DNA of 64,000 nucleotides, from assembly GCA_927910745.1 (NCBI GenBank), contig CAKMNX010000025.1, forward strand, positions 11,305 through 75,304, read 5' to 3'. Positions 1-8,385 of the stretch are shown in pieces. The translations under genes were made by a program, and so were the position numbers. Numbering within the stretch: position 1 is the first letter of the stretch; each line of letters starts with the position of its first letter. Under the pieces are notes generated by a model. That model saw only the letters and a list, made by a program, of their open reading frames with translations. It searched no databases and was not told the origin of the DNA. The stretch comes from an uncultured Candidatus Saccharibacteria bacterium (GTDB lineage: Bacteria; Patescibacteriota; Saccharimonadia; Saccharimonadales; Saccharimonadaceae).

Positions 1-346
1 CCCAATGTTCCAAGGTGGGCAGAACGGTATTGCTACAGCAGTGCCAAAGGCGCGCGGCTTTAAGAGCTTGCGTACCCCTGCTCAGGTGGTGTATAGCGAT
101 CATCTCAACAGCCTGTCGGGCACTGTTGATAACTTTGCGCTGTACGAGGCTGGGCTAATTGAGACGCCATTTCACAGTGTGAAGGTGATCACCCGTGGTG
201 AACTGACGGCTAAGCTCGTGCTCCAGACGCAAGGTGCGTCGAAGAGTGTAGTAGCTGCGCTTGAGGCAGCTGGTGGCTCTTTCGAAAAGACCGCCACACC
301 GCGCCAAACCTCACGCAAACAAGCCGAGGCAGAGGACGCAGCATAA
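1..346 (+). CDS. rplO: 50S ribosomal protein L15 (C-terminal part)
   Basis: Only the C-terminal ~114 residues lie in the window; the reading frame is open to the left edge. The start of the visible protein (MFQGGQNGI) matches the conserved 'FxGGQ' segment of L15, followed by the KARGFKSL stretch and an Ala-rich acidic tail. L15 binds 23S rRNA late in assembly of the large subunit. In most bacteria rplO is followed by secY; here the frame ends and a hairpin terminator follows within 25 nt, so the ribosomal operon stops at L15. Identification is from conserved sequence and is solid despite truncation by the window edge. Confidence 0.9.
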   Translation, partial: PMFQGGQNGIATAVPKARGFKSLRTPAQVVYSDHLNSLSGTVDNFALYEAGLIETPFHSVKVITRGELTAKLVLQTQGASKSVVAALEAAGGSFEKTATPRQTSRKQAEAEDAA

Positions 347-370
347 GAAGCATTTTGCCGACACAACGAC

Positions 371-398
371 AAAGCACCTCTCGTCCAAGAGGTGCTTT
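371..398 (+). terminator. Hairpin terminator after rplO
   Basis: A perfect 10-bp inverted repeat, AAAGCACCTC / GAGGTGCTTT with an 8-nt loop, lies 24 nt after the rplO stop. The downstream T-tract is weak (TGTTCC), so it is a modest intrinsic terminator. Confidence 0.7.
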
Positions 399-687
399 GT
401 TCCTGAGGAGACGCTTCGTATAGACGCGCGCTCAAAAATTTATCTATACGCTATAGGATTTGCCAAAAAAATAAACTACACGCTCTCGGTGTAGCTAATC
501 GTAGCCAGGCAAGAAACATCGTGACGCATGTGCCAGCATTGTACTGGATTAGCGCAACACCAATGATTATACTTGCCCATCCTTGTCTCCTTGTGTTATG
601 TGGTTTCTACTGTATGGTTGTAGCTCCCCCTCTTGGAGGTATGTAGCCCAATAAGGGTGTAGCACCCACAGGGTTTTCCTCATCGTG
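399..687. other. Intergenic stretch, no gene seen
   Basis: No convincing reading frame or RNA gene on either strand. On the minus strand a short GGGTG/CACCC hairpin near 650-664 could end transcription from the small ORF at 688-768. Confidence 0.4.
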
Positions 688-768
688 CTATCGAGGCCAC
701 TTGACTAGAGGCCACTCGGGTAGATCCCACCAGCCCCAGTCGTACTGAATTGGTTTGCCTGTTGGCAT
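688..768 (-). CDS. Small Trp-rich protein (26 aa), unknown
   Basis: A 26-codon frame starts at the ATG at 768 and stops TAG at 690-688. It has a full-consensus Shine-Dalgarno AGGAGG (783-778, 9 nt from the ATG) and a good promoter just upstream. The peptide begins MPTGKPIQYDWGWW and ends LVKWPR; 5 of 26 residues are Trp, and it is Pro-rich and soluble-looking without a membrane segment. No family is recognised. It could be a real small protein or a leader peptide, but no gene follows it in the same direction. Translation signals are strong; function is unknown. Confidence 0.55.
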   Translation of the reverse strand: MPTGKPIQYDWGWWDLPEWPLVKWPR

Positions 769-793
769 AGTATGATACCTCCTTTCTGCCTAT

Positions 794-822
794 AGTGTAG
801 CAATAATTTGCTCGCACTGCAA
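794..822 (-). promoter_or_regulatory. Promoter for the small Trp-rich ORF
   Basis: On the minus strand TTGCAG (822-817) and TACACT (799-794) are separated by exactly 17 bp, and the SD AGGAGG follows about 11 nt later. Confidence 0.6.
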
Positions 823-846
823 ATTTCGTACAATAAACAGAGGTCG

Positions 847-878
847 CAAAAAAGAGCCAGTGCTATGCTGACTCTTTT
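847..878 (-). terminator. Intrinsic terminator of the DUF5684-like gene
   Basis: Read on the minus strand, AAAAGAGTCAG and CTGGCTCTTTT form an 11-bp stem with one mismatch around a 7-nt loop, and the 3' arm runs into a T6 tract, just downstream of the stop at 900. Confidence 0.75.
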
Positions 879-899
879 AATTGGTGATGTGTTGGGGCT

Positions 900-1370
900 T
901 TAGGCCTGCGGTGGCTGCTGCGGTGGATAGTACGGTGCAGGCTGAGGTGCAACCGGCCCAAGATACTGGCTAGAGCCAAAGCCGAGCATTGGGTACATAA
1001 TGACCGGGAAGAATAGCATCAGCACACCAAAGCCGGTTGATTTGCCAAAGGACTTCGCCAGCTCGAGTGTCGACACAACAGCGACGTACAAGTTGACGAA
1101 AGGTACGAACAACAGCAATACCCACCACTCAGGCCGACCGATGATCTGCATGAGCACAACGGTATTGTAGATAGGGATGAGGGCAGCCCAGCCTGGCTTG
1201 CCAGCCTTAGTAAACATCCGCCACAGCGAGGCAAGCACAACGGCCATCACAGCAAAGCTTAGGATGAGCATGATGATAACCATCACCCACACTAGCGGGT
1301 CGAGGGGGCTGCTAGCCGCCGTCGTGTATGAGGGGGTTGAATAATAGCTCGAAGAATAATCGTAGTCCAT
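900..1370 (-). CDS. DUF5684-like multi-pass membrane protein
   Basis: 156 aa. An N-terminal Tyr/Ser/Thr-rich segment (about residues 1-25) is followed by three or four hydrophobic helices and a Pro/Gln-rich tail (PQQPPQA). The KAGKPGWAALIPIYN motif and the pattern of small helices match the DUF5684 family of small bacterial membrane proteins often found with signal peptidases; function is unknown. The start is placed at 1370 because the ATG has a GGAG ribosome site; a longer frame to 1484 has none. A TATAAT-like box lies on the minus strand near 1408-1413. Monocistronic, with its own terminator. Confidence 0.7.
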   Translation of the reverse strand: MDYDYSSSYYSTPSYTTAASSPLDPLVWVMVIIMLILSFAVMAVVLASLWRMFTKAGKPGWAALIPIYNTVVLMQIIGRPEWWVLLLFVPFVNLYVAVVSTLELAKSFGKSTGFGVLMLFFPVIMYPMLGFGSSQYLGPVAPQPAPYYPPQQPPQA

Positions 1371-1453
1371 ACTACTCCATAATGACCTAAAGTTAATGAA
1401 TGTAAATATTATAGCAGACAGGACGGGGCGTGGCAAATGATGGTTCGATGCGG

Positions 1454-1459
1454 TATACT
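1454..1459 (+). promoter_or_regulatory. -10 box, leaderless start of the HELYH gene
   Basis: TATACT ends 8 nt before the ATG at 1468 and there is no SD, predicting transcription starting at or next to the start codon. Confidence 0.6.
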
Positions 1460-1467
1460 GGCATAGT

Positions 1468-2223
1468 ATGGCAGAGAAGTACAAGGCGCTGGATAGCTAT
1501 ACAGATGGGATTATAGGCTGGACGTATGAAGCGCGATACCAGGCTGATGGCATTGCAGTATCAGCGCACGTAATGCCGGTGTCATTTGAGACAGGGCTCG
1601 GCAGACAGCTGCCTCCTGATACGGTGGTGGATTATGCTCTGGCGGTAGTACATGAAGCAGCTACGGCTGCTGGAGTGCCGGCCGATCGGTGGCATGATGT
1701 GAGTATTGTCATTGCTCAGCCTCAAGACAGCGCACTCCTTGCCTCAGGCCTCCATGGATATACGACGCCACTACAGGATGGAGCAGCTATTGCGGTGCGA
1801 TATGATCCTGTACCAAAGAAAATGACGGAGGTTGTTGGCCACGAGCTATATCATGCGGGCAAACGCCTTGCTGGTGCGCCATCGCCACTTGATTCGCCTT
1901 ACTATAACCTTGGCACGCATGCAATGCAGTGGGCACAGCACCATCGCTGGGCTATCGCAGCAGGAGCAGCTGGAATGATGATCGCTCAAGAAATGGCTGC
2001 GGGGGCTGAGCAGGCGGTACCACTCGAGATGGTCGCAACGCTTGGCTTATATGGTGTGATGCTCGCAGGCGGTGGTATCATCCTTGCTGCAGCGGGTAAC
2101 GTGTGCAACAAAGAAGAATGGCAGGCTCGTCGCGCAGGTTGGCGCTTTCGACGTCAGCAAGGGGAGGCGGCACCGGCTGTGTGGAGTGAGCGCAAGCATC
2201 ACACGCGTGAAGATATTGATTAA
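1468..2223 (+). CDS. Putative membrane HExxH metallopeptidase
   Basis: 251 aa. Residues 125-129 read HELYH within VVGHELYHAGKRL, the zinc-binding signature of zincin metallopeptidases (two His ligands and a catalytic Glu). Two hydrophobic segments follow in the C-terminal half (about 157-175 and 187-210), then a basic tail. The N-terminal ~120 residues are not recognised. The layout, a cytoplasmic or surface zincin domain before two membrane helices, suggests a membrane-tethered peptidase, but a third zinc ligand cannot be assigned. Single gene, convergent with prfA. Peptidase activity is inferred from one motif. Confidence 0.55.
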   Translation: MAEKYKALDSYTDGIIGWTYEARYQADGIAVSAHVMPVSFETGLGRQLPPDTVVDYALAVVHEAATAAGVPADRWHDVSIVIAQPQDSALLASGLHGYTTPLQDGAAIAVRYDPVPKKMTEVVGHELYHAGKRLAGAPSPLDSPYYNLGTHAMQWAQHHRWAIAAGAAGMMIAQEMAAGAEQAVPLEMVATLGLYGVMLAGGGIILAAAGNVCNKEEWQARRAGWRFRRQQGEAAPAVWSERKHHTREDID

Positions 2224-2411
2224 TATCGATGAATGCCACCCTATCTTTCTTTACCTCTCTATAATCTTTCCTCTGTTTTTTGTCTCTGCGCTTGTTTTTC
2301 ATCACTCCTTATTTATGTAAAAATCCTACGATAGTAGAGAGAAGCTAGCGAATGACAGACTCGCTATAGTGAAAAAAATAGATAGCAAAAATAAGAACAA
2401 CAGGCGAAGTG

Positions 2412-3482
2412 TTATTGCTCCGCCCCTTGTGCCTTCAACTCGCGTTCGTAGCTTTGGAGGCGCTCGATGATGTCGTCGATGTCGCCACCGAGGGCAGCGG
2501 GGATGTTGCTGCGGCTGTAGCGGATGCGGTGGTCGGTGATGCGGTCTTGGGGGAAGTTATAGGTGCGGATCTTTTCGCTGCGGTCGCCGGTGCCCACCAG
2601 AGCGCGGCGTTCGGCAGTGAGCTTGGCGTTTTCTTCATCAATCTTGCGCTGGAGGAGGCGCGAGCGCAGGACGCTCATAGCCTTCTCGCGGTTTTTGATC
2701 TGCGATTTTTCGTCTTGGTTAGTAACGATCATGCCAGTCGGGAGGTGGGTGATGCGCACGGCCGAGTCGGTTGTATTGACGCTCTGCCCACCGTGGCCGC
2801 TCGAGCGGTAGATGTCGATGCGGAGGTCATTGGGATTGATGGTGATGTCTGTCTCTTCCGCTTCGGGCAAGACTGCTACTGTGGCGGTGCTGGTGTGGAT
2901 GCGCCCCTGGCTCTCGGTAACGGGCACGCGCTGAACGCGGTGCACACCACCCTCAAACTTGAGCTTGGCATAGGGTGCATCGCCCGAAATCTTGAAGATG
3001 ACTTCTTTGTATCCACCAGAGTCGTTGGCGGACTCGCTCAGCAGCTCAGTGCGGTAGCCATGCGCCTCGCACCAGCGCAGGTACATGCGGTAGAGCTCGG
3101 CCGCAAAGAGCGAGGCTTCGTCACCGCCAGCGCCAGCCCGGATCTCCATGATGATATTCTTCTCGTCATTGGGGTCTTTGGGGGTGAGGAGGATGAAGAG
3201 TTCGTCGTCTAGCTGGGCAATGGTGGCTTCGTCCTCGGGGATCTCGAGTTTGGCGAGCTCGGCGAGCTCATCGTTGCCCTGAGCGAGCTGACGCGCCTCA
3301 GCCAGCTGCTGCTCCACGGTAGCACGCTTGGTAGCGGTAGCAATGATGGTCTCAAGCTCCGCAAAGCGCTTATTCTTGGCGGTAAAATCGGGTGCACTAT
3401 ACGCATCGGGCTGGGCAAGAAACTGCTCCAGCGCAGCACGCTCAGCCGTCAGGGTGGCGATATCGAGAGAAATTTTGGGCAT
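2412..3482 (-). CDS. prfA: Peptide chain release factor 1
   Basis: 356 aa, normal RF1 length. RF1 reads UAA and UAG stop codons and releases the peptide. The GGQ catalytic motif sits in [10 protein letters not shown], and the RF1-type codon-recognition tripeptide P-V-T is present in [12 protein letters not shown]. The N-terminal coiled domain and the C-terminal domain are intact. The ATG at 3482 has no SD; TATAAT on the minus strand lies 9 nt upstream, so the mRNA is probably leaderless. Together with prfB at 42 kb this shows ordinary three-stop decoding. Confidence 0.97.
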   Translation of the reverse strand: MPKISLDIATLTAERAALEQFLAQPDAYSAPDFTAKNKRFAELETIIATATKRATVEQQLAEARQLAQGNDELAELAKLEIPEDEATIAQLDDELFILLTPKDPNDEKNIIMEIRAGAGGDEASLFAAELYRMYLRWCEAHGYRTELLSESANDSGGYKEVIFKISGDAPYAKLKFEGGVHRVQRVPVTESQGRIHTSTATVAVLPEAEETDITINPNDLRIDIYRSSGHGGQSVNTTDSAVRITHLPTGMIVTNQDEKSQIKNREKAMSVLRSRLLQRKIDEENAKLTAERRALVGTGDRSEKIRTYNFPQDRITDHRIRYSRSNIPAALGGDIDDIIERLQSYERELKAQGAEQ

Positions 3483-3491
3483 ATAGTAGTG

Positions 3492-3497
3492 ATTATA
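3492..3497 (-). promoter_or_regulatory. -10 box of prfA
   Basis: TATAAT on the minus strand, 9 nt before the prfA ATG; no SD between them. Confidence 0.6.
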
Positions 3498-3671
3498 CCA
3501 CGAGAAGTGGCCGCCAGACCACTTAAGTGTATTACTTTTGGCTTCTGATCTCCCATCAGTTTTAGAAACTTGCCTATAGAGAAGAACATTTCATAATACG
3601 TTGACAAATCAAGAGAGAGAGAGAGTACATTAGCTAGTATATTGAGTCAACTCAAGCGGAACTTTAGCGAT

Positions 3672-4604
3672 ATGACAGAAAAAATTAGCAATAGACGTGA
3701 GCAGCTACAGCAAAAACCATCTCAAGAGATAATACGTACTCACGAGATATCATGGCATGCCCTGCGCGGCTATGACTTTGCCGGGCTCGAATCGATCCTC
3801 CAGTACGGCTTAGAGCCTGCTGATAACCAGCAAGATCATTGCGTCTGTTTGTCTACTGCGCCTGTAGCAGCGTGGTTGGCTGATAGACCAGCTCATTCGT
3901 TTTATACTTACACACTGCGGAATGGGATTAGCCTTGCAATTGATACAGGGCATAAACGCCCAACGGGCGACTATGGCGGCTTTTTGGACGAGATAAGGGT
4001 GAGCCATGTGCAGCCAGATAAAATTGCTGGAATTATGTTGCCAGACCAAGCGCTGAGCCAACCACTTGTAGATATGACAACCCAGAGTGAGCCCAGGAAA
4101 CCCCAGCAAGCAGAGAGCTATATTCGTCGTACGGCAAGACATGTGCAAGCCTTGGGTGCAACGATAGGCGAGGCAGACCAAGCGTATTTGCAAGAAGCTA
4201 TCGAATTGTCTCGTGATGGAAAGCCTTTTTCTCGTGAGCAGAATGATGCTATCCAAGCAATGTTTATGAATTATTACTCGCAATGTTTGGAGCAGTTAGG
4301 TTTGGAGCCGACCGTAGGAGAGATGATACAGCTTGCTTTTGCAAGAGCAAACAAAACTCTTGATGTTTATGGCTGGACGGAGGAGCAGAAGCAGGAAATT
4401 GACCGAAGAAATACTCGGGAGTCTGTGCAAAAAGTTGGTGCTTGTGCTTTGGGTGGTAGCAGTATATTTGGGAGTGACTATGATAGGCTCTCAAGAGCTA
4501 TTGGAGGACTTGATGAATTAGTAAATTATGGGGAAAACCTAGGACTTACTTCTAGTGATCTATACTTGTCGCGTCAGCGTCCTGTGAAGAAGCGTCGTCA
4601 TTGA
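3672..4604 (+). CDS. Hypothetical protein, possible ADP-ribosyltransferase-like N-terminus
   Basis: About 310 aa, no family firmly recognised. Near the N-terminus, EISWHALRGYDFAGLESILQ followed by YGLEP resembles the 'H...L..IL..GL' start of ART-fold proteins (KptA, PARP and DarT types) where the His contacts NAD; this is a weak resemblance only. The middle and C-terminal parts are helical and basic at the end (RPVKKRRH). A TTGACA (3601-3606) with a TACATT 19 nt later could be its promoter. The start is uncertain: a TTG at 3642 adds ten residues, and neither start has a strong SD. Confidence 0.5.
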   Translation: MTEKISNRREQLQQKPSQEIIRTHEISWHALRGYDFAGLESILQYGLEPADNQQDHCVCLSTAPVAAWLADRPAHSFYTYTLRNGISLAIDTGHKRPTGDYGGFLDEIRVSHVQPDKIAGIMLPDQALSQPLVDMTTQSEPRKPQQAESYIRRTARHVQALGATIGEADQAYLQEAIELSRDGKPFSREQNDAIQAMFMNYYSQCLEQLGLEPTVGEMIQLAFARANKTLDVYGWTEEQKQEIDRRNTRESVQKVGACALGGSSIFGSDYDRLSRAIGGLDELVNYGENLGLTSSDLYLSRQRPVKKRRH

Positions 4605-4751
4605 TTACGTGCAAGCTGCCTTTTGTATTCGCTATTTCATCGTGATACTCCTGCAGATAGGCAACTACACGCTTGATACGTAGAGGATTAGCTTGGGGAG
4701 GCTTATTTCTGTTTGTTAATCTAATAACAGCGGAGAAAAGATGAAATAAAA

Positions 4752-4784
4752 AGCACCTTCTCTAGAGAAGGTGCTGTATGCTGA
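4752..4784 (-). terminator. Terminator of rpmE
   Basis: A perfect palindrome, AGCACCTTCTC mirrored by GAGAAGGTGCT (4752-4775), is followed on the minus strand by TTTTTATTT. Confidence 0.85.
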
Positions 4785-4800
4785 GCCTGCGTATAGGTTG

Positions 4801-5156
4801 TTACGCAGCTTTGGCAAAATCCTCTTTGCTGGCGCTCGCTTGAGCAGCTTTGGCGGCCTTTTTAGCATTCTGCTTCTTGGCTTTGTTGGCCAGAGCGGCG
4901 CGGCGTGCCTCGGCAGCTTTGCGGCGTGCCTCGAAGCGGTCGACCCGGCCCTCGGTGTCGATGATCTTCTCCTCACCAGTGAAGAATGGGTGAGACTTGC
5001 TGGAGATATGGACCTTGACGAGCGGATACTCGTTGCCATCCTCCCAGGTGATGGTGTCGTCGGTCGCGACGTCGACTGCGTCAAAAACGCAAAGCCCGCC
5101 TGATCATCGCTAAATACGACAGGGCGGTAGGTTTGTGGGTGAATACTGCTTTTCAT
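4801..5156 (-). CDS. rpmE: 50S ribosomal protein L31 (type B-like), frameshifted
   Basis: The N-terminus [15 protein letters not shown] matches the L31 start MKxxIHPxY..VVF; the middle ([12 protein letters not shown], then [13 protein letters not shown] and GRVDRF) matches the rest of L31, but in another frame. Adding one A to the A5 run at 5083-5087 (T on the coding strand) restores one protein of ~118 residues. L31 bridges the ribosomal subunits. It lacks the CxxC zinc motif, as type-B/C-minus proteins do, and has an unusual Lys/Ala-rich C-terminal extension of ~40 residues. A minus-strand TACAAT lies 9 nt before the ATG. The break is probably a sequencing error, since L31 is otherwise fully conserved. 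Confidence 0.88.
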
Positions 5157-5165
5157 AACCGCTAT

Positions 5166-5171
5166 ATTGTA
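5166..5171 (-). promoter_or_regulatory. -10 box of rpmE
   Basis: TACAAT on the minus strand, 9 nt before the rpmE ATG, with no SD in between. Confidence 0.55.
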
Positions 5172-5277
5172 GCAGAGAGGGTGGGGGGTTGTCAAAGCAA
5201 TGCCTTGATAGCCATAAAACTAAGCTATTCTGTTGAGAAAGTGGTATTATATCGGTATCAGATAAGGAGAATAGTAT

Positions 5278-5727
5278 ATGTCACATGCCTCAGAACGTAT
5301 AACATTGTCAGACCATCACGAGCAGAGTGAGCAAAAACACATCCTCAGCGAAGAAATCTATATACAGACTAAACTTAGTAAAGAATATCCTGGTGATGGT
5401 ATTCGGCCAACGTATGAGGTAGATGGGCTGCGATTCTGCTTTCGCAATAGTGGCGAGGCACCACAGTTGCCGCACGCAGTGTATGCCGACCAAACGTATA
5501 AGAATCCACTGCCATCTGCCAATCAAGAAGCTGTCGCGCAACAGATTGAGCAGTATTCTACACGGAAGCTCGATAGAGACAGTTGCTTAGTTGCAACGAC
5601 AACACCAGAGGGAGTAATGAGACTGTGTGAGAGGATCATTGGTGACATTGATGAGCAGTTCTTGATTGGTCGATATGAGGACGATTTGCGCCGAGGCGAC
5701 TCAGTACACCACGCATACAACGCTTGA
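5278..5727 (+). CDS. Hypothetical protein (149 aa)
   Basis: Not recognised. Soluble, acidic, Glu/Gln-rich N-terminal region, no signal peptide or membrane helix. A good SD (AAGGAG) precedes the ATG, and TATTAT/TATATC boxes near 5245-5255 could be its promoter. The stop overlaps or nearly touches the start region of the next gene, so the two are likely translated together and may act together. Nothing in the sequence gives a reaction. Confidence 0.6.
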   Translation: MSHASERITLSDHHEQSEQKHILSEEIYIQTKLSKEYPGDGIRPTYEVDGLRFCFRNSGEAPQLPHAVYADQTYKNPLPSANQEAVAQQIEQYSTRKLDRDSCLVATTTPEGVMRLCERIIGDIDEQFLIGRYEDDLRRGDSVHHAYNA

Positions 5728-5735
5728 CAGATGAG

Positions 5736-6818
5736 ATGATTGCTGCGGTTGCCTTCGATGAGAATAACGACCCAGCAGAAGAATCATCTAATACTGATGG
5801 ATTGGCATTGGTGGTTGCGGCGTATTGTGGCGATATGACGGCTATGCAGTTGCTTGATCAAAAGCTAAATATGTTATATCAAACACTCGAAGCCCAGCAA
5901 CGAGAAGTGGAGATCGCGCTTGCTCGAGGATGGGCGACACGTCAGGAGAGTCGAGCCTTTGAGGGTTCTGAGATGCTGGGTGCAAGCGAAGTTGCGCTTG
6001 TCCACTCAACATCACATAGGGTTGAGCGTGATGATGAGGGTAATGTCATTTTGCAACCACTTGCTGCACACACTGATAGTGCGCAGCCTTATGCACGTTC
6101 TTCGCTACACTTTACGCCAAACGGGCAGGTTGCATCGCATTCGTATGGGGCATGGGATCAGAGTAATAAGCTTATTGTTACCAATATGCAGGAGACGATT
6201 GATAGAAATGGCTTGCCTGCATCGATGAATAGTTCAGATACATACTTTACGCGTAGCCCTGGTGAAGTTCTCGTGTTGCCTGGTGCACTCGTTGTCGAAC
6301 CAGTTGAAAATATAGAGGATGGTAGCATTATTGCTGAGGACAGTGAGGGGTGCAAATATGTCGCGCGAGATGACTATACCGACAAGCAGAAGCAAGTGAT
6401 TGCTCAGCTCGTTGTTGAATATGGGATCACCCCTGATGGATATAGCGATGAGGCGATTGTCCGCGAAGCGGCACTCCGCATGGCAGAAGAACGCCTTGGC
6501 GTGCGCGAGTATACGACAATTGGGCAGAATGATGTGTTTGCACAGCGTTATGCTGCTCTTGCGGAGTCTTTGGGTGTCGGTATGATTAGTCATATGAACT
6601 CGGCTGATTATGCGATGGAACGTGCAGTGCAAGGTTTTTCGCAGGAGAGTGATTGGCATGATAATCTAACACTACACTTCTCAATGTTCCAAAATGGTAA
6701 GCTGCCATCGCTTGATGCAATGCGTACCGCGGTATGGGCTGGTTATTTACCAGCAGTCGATATTGCCAAAGCACACACAAAAGCAGACGCGCGCATCAAT
6801 AGTGGCCTAGAATATTAA
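5736..6818 (+). CDS. Hypothetical protein (~360 aa), coupled to the upstream gene
   Basis: Not recognised. Soluble protein without signal peptide; residues ~45-75 (LLDQKLNMLYQTLEAQQREV) form a likely helix, the remainder is mixed. A TTG at 5724 would overlap the upstream stop by four bases (TTGA); the first ATG in frame is at 5736. Neither has an SD, so translation probably depends on ribosomes finishing the upstream 149-aa frame. Both genes look like an accessory pair lying between rpmE and rpsB; no terminator is evident after it. Confidence 0.6.
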   Translation: MIAAVAFDENNDPAEESSNTDGLALVVAAYCGDMTAMQLLDQKLNMLYQTLEAQQREVEIALARGWATRQESRAFEGSEMLGASEVALVHSTSHRVERDDEGNVILQPLAAHTDSAQPYARSSLHFTPNGQVASHSYGAWDQSNKLIVTNMQETIDRNGLPASMNSSDTYFTRSPGEVLVLPGALVVEPVENIEDGSIIAEDSEGCKYVARDDYTDKQKQVIAQLVVEYGITPDGYSDEAIVREAALRMAEERLGVREYTTIGQNDVFAQRYAALAESLGVGMISHMNSADYAMERAVQGFSQESDWHDNLTLHFSMFQNGKLPSLDAMRTAVWAGYLPAVDIAKAHTKADARINSGLEY

Positions 6819-6874
6819 CACCTTTCTTGTATGAGAAAATGCAACCATATCTATGAGAATGATACGTAGTATGC

Positions 6875-6933
6875 TATAATTCTCTCGTAATCAACCATAA
6901 CGACACAGCTCCACACCACTCCATACCGTGTGG
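6875..6933 (+). promoter_or_regulatory. rpsB promoter and leader hairpin
   Basis: TATAAT at 6875-6880 is followed by an ~75-nt leader containing CCACAC (6911-6916) paired with GTGTGG (6928-6933), then the SD AGGAG. rpsB leaders are known autoregulatory sites in several bacteria; whether this hairpin does that is inference. Confidence 0.6.
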
Positions 6934-6959
6934 GGCAAGGCAAAAAGGAGTAATGCGAT

Positions 6960-7661
6960 ATGGCCGTGCAGGCAGATATCAAGGCTTTGTTTGAAGCCGG
7001 TGCTCATTTTGGGCACAAGACCAGCCGGTGGCATCCGAAGATGGCACCATATATTCATAGCAAGCGGCAAGATAGTCACATCATCGATCTCGCGAAGACG
7101 GTTGAGGCGCTGAATGTGGCGCTGCCTATCATTAGCAAGACAGTGGCAAGCGGCAAACAAGTCCTCTTCGTTGGCACCAAGAAGCAGGCGAAGGACATCA
7201 CCCGCCAAGCTGCCGAGGCAGTTGGTCAGCCATATGTCACCAACCGCTGGGTTGGTGGGATGCTTACCAATGTGACGACCACCACTGCGCAGATTAAGAA
7301 GCTCAAGGACTTGGAGCGCCGCATGGCCAGTGGCGACCTTGAGAAGCGCTACAACAAGCTAGAAGTCCAGCGCTACCAAGAAGAGATCGACAGTCTCAAC
7401 TTCAAATACGGTGGTATCAAAGACCTCAATGGCAAGCCTGGCCTAGTGCTAGTGCTTGACATCTTGGCTGACAACAACGCTTTGCGCGAGGCGAAGACGC
7501 TGGGTGTGCCAGTGGTCGGTATTGTTGACACTAATGCCAACCCCGACTTAGTTGATTATCCTATCCCTGCTAATGATGATGCGATTAAGAGCCTGCAGCT
7601 GATGCTCGATTACTTCAGTGCAGCAGTCAACGAGGGCAAGGCAACGAAGGAGGAGAACTAA
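6960..7661 (+). CDS. rpsB: 30S ribosomal protein S2
   Basis: 233 aa, full length. S2 is a late-assembling small-subunit protein near the mRNA exit. Conserved stretches include LFEAGAHFGHKTSRWHPKM near the start, VLFVGTKKQAKD, VTNRWVGGMLTN and the late GIVDTNANPDLVDYPIPAND. SD AGGAG nine bases before the ATG. Two bases separate it from tsf, the standard rpsB-tsf pair, with a shared terminator after tsf. Confidence 0.98.
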   Translation: MAVQADIKALFEAGAHFGHKTSRWHPKMAPYIHSKRQDSHIIDLAKTVEALNVALPIISKTVASGKQVLFVGTKKQAKDITRQAAEAVGQPYVTNRWVGGMLTNVTTTTAQIKKLKDLERRMASGDLEKRYNKLEVQRYQEEIDSLNFKYGGIKDLNGKPGLVLVLDILADNNALREAKTLGVPVVGIVDTNANPDLVDYPIPANDDAIKSLQLMLDYFSAAVNEGKATKEEN

Positions 7662-7663
7662 CC

Positions 7664-8260
7664 ATGGCTGTGACGATTGACGACATCAAGAAGCTCAAGG
7701 AGCTAACTGGTATTGGCCTGACCGATGCCAAGAAGGCGCTGGTGGAGGCCGAAGGTGACTTCGACTCTGCGCTCAATGCCCTGCGCAAAAAGGGCCTGAC
7801 CAAAGCGGAGAAAAAGGGTGACCGCGAGACCCGCGAAGGGTTGATCGCGAGCTATGTCCACAGTGGCCGGATCGGTGTGGTGGTCGAGGTCAACTGCGAG
7901 ACAGATTTTGTAGCCCGCTTGCCTGAATTTAAGGAGTTTGCGCACCAGATTGCTATGCAGGTTGCTGCGATGAACCCACGCTATGCTACGATGGACGACA
8001 TCCCAGCTGAGGTATATGACGCCAAGAAGCAGGAGTTTCTCGCCAGCGATGCTTTGGCAAGCAAGCCTGAGGCAATGCGTGACCAAATCGTCGAAGGGCA
8101 GCTCAAGAAGCACTTCGCCGAGCAGGTCTTGGCCGAGCAAGCCTTTGTGCTCGACGACAGCAAGACAGTTGGCCAACTCATCAAAGAGCAGGTAGCACTG
8201 CGCGGCGAAAATGTCCGCGTCAGCCAATTCAAGCGGATTGAGCTGGGCGTGACAGAGTAG
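7664..8260 (+). CDS. tsf: Elongation factor Ts
   Basis: 198 aa, the short form of EF-Ts with one core domain, similar in size to the Thermus protein. It exchanges GDP for GTP on EF-Tu. The N-terminal UBA-like domain (KKLKELTGIGLTDAKKAL) and the TDFVAR motif in NCETDFVARLPEF contact EF-Tu. Co-transcribed with rpsB; ATG is preceded by AAGGAGGA within the end of rpsB. Ends at a strong terminator. Confidence 0.97.
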   Translation: MAVTIDDIKKLKELTGIGLTDAKKALVEAEGDFDSALNALRKKGLTKAEKKGDRETREGLIASYVHSGRIGVVVEVNCETDFVARLPEFKEFAHQIAMQVAAMNPRYATMDDIPAEVYDAKKQEFLASDALASKPEAMRDQIVEGQLKKHFAEQVLAEQAFVLDDSKTVGQLIKEQVALRGENVRVSQFKRIELGVTE

Positions 8261-8286
8261 TCACGAGAGAGTAAGCTTTTGCGTAG

Positions 8287-8319
8287 CGAGTGGCATGAGA
8301 AATATGCCACTCGTTTTTT
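8287..8319 (+). terminator. Terminator of rpsB-tsf
   Basis: CGAGTGGCAT / ATGCCACTCG, a 10-bp perfect stem with a 7-nt loop, followed by T6. Confidence 0.9.
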
Positions 8320-8385
8320 ATGCAAACTCTCCTCACACCCCAGCAAATAATGGTACAATAAAGGAAAACCAAGAAGGAGATCGCG

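Noticed and set aside
2409..3212. Plus-strand 267-aa frame across prfA
   Set aside because: Shadow of the prfA reading frame; no start signals.
4552..4740. Minus-strand open frame overlapping the end of the 3672 gene
   Set aside because: Looks weakly coding, but it has no ATG/GTG/TTG start, no SD and lies beyond the rpmE terminator.
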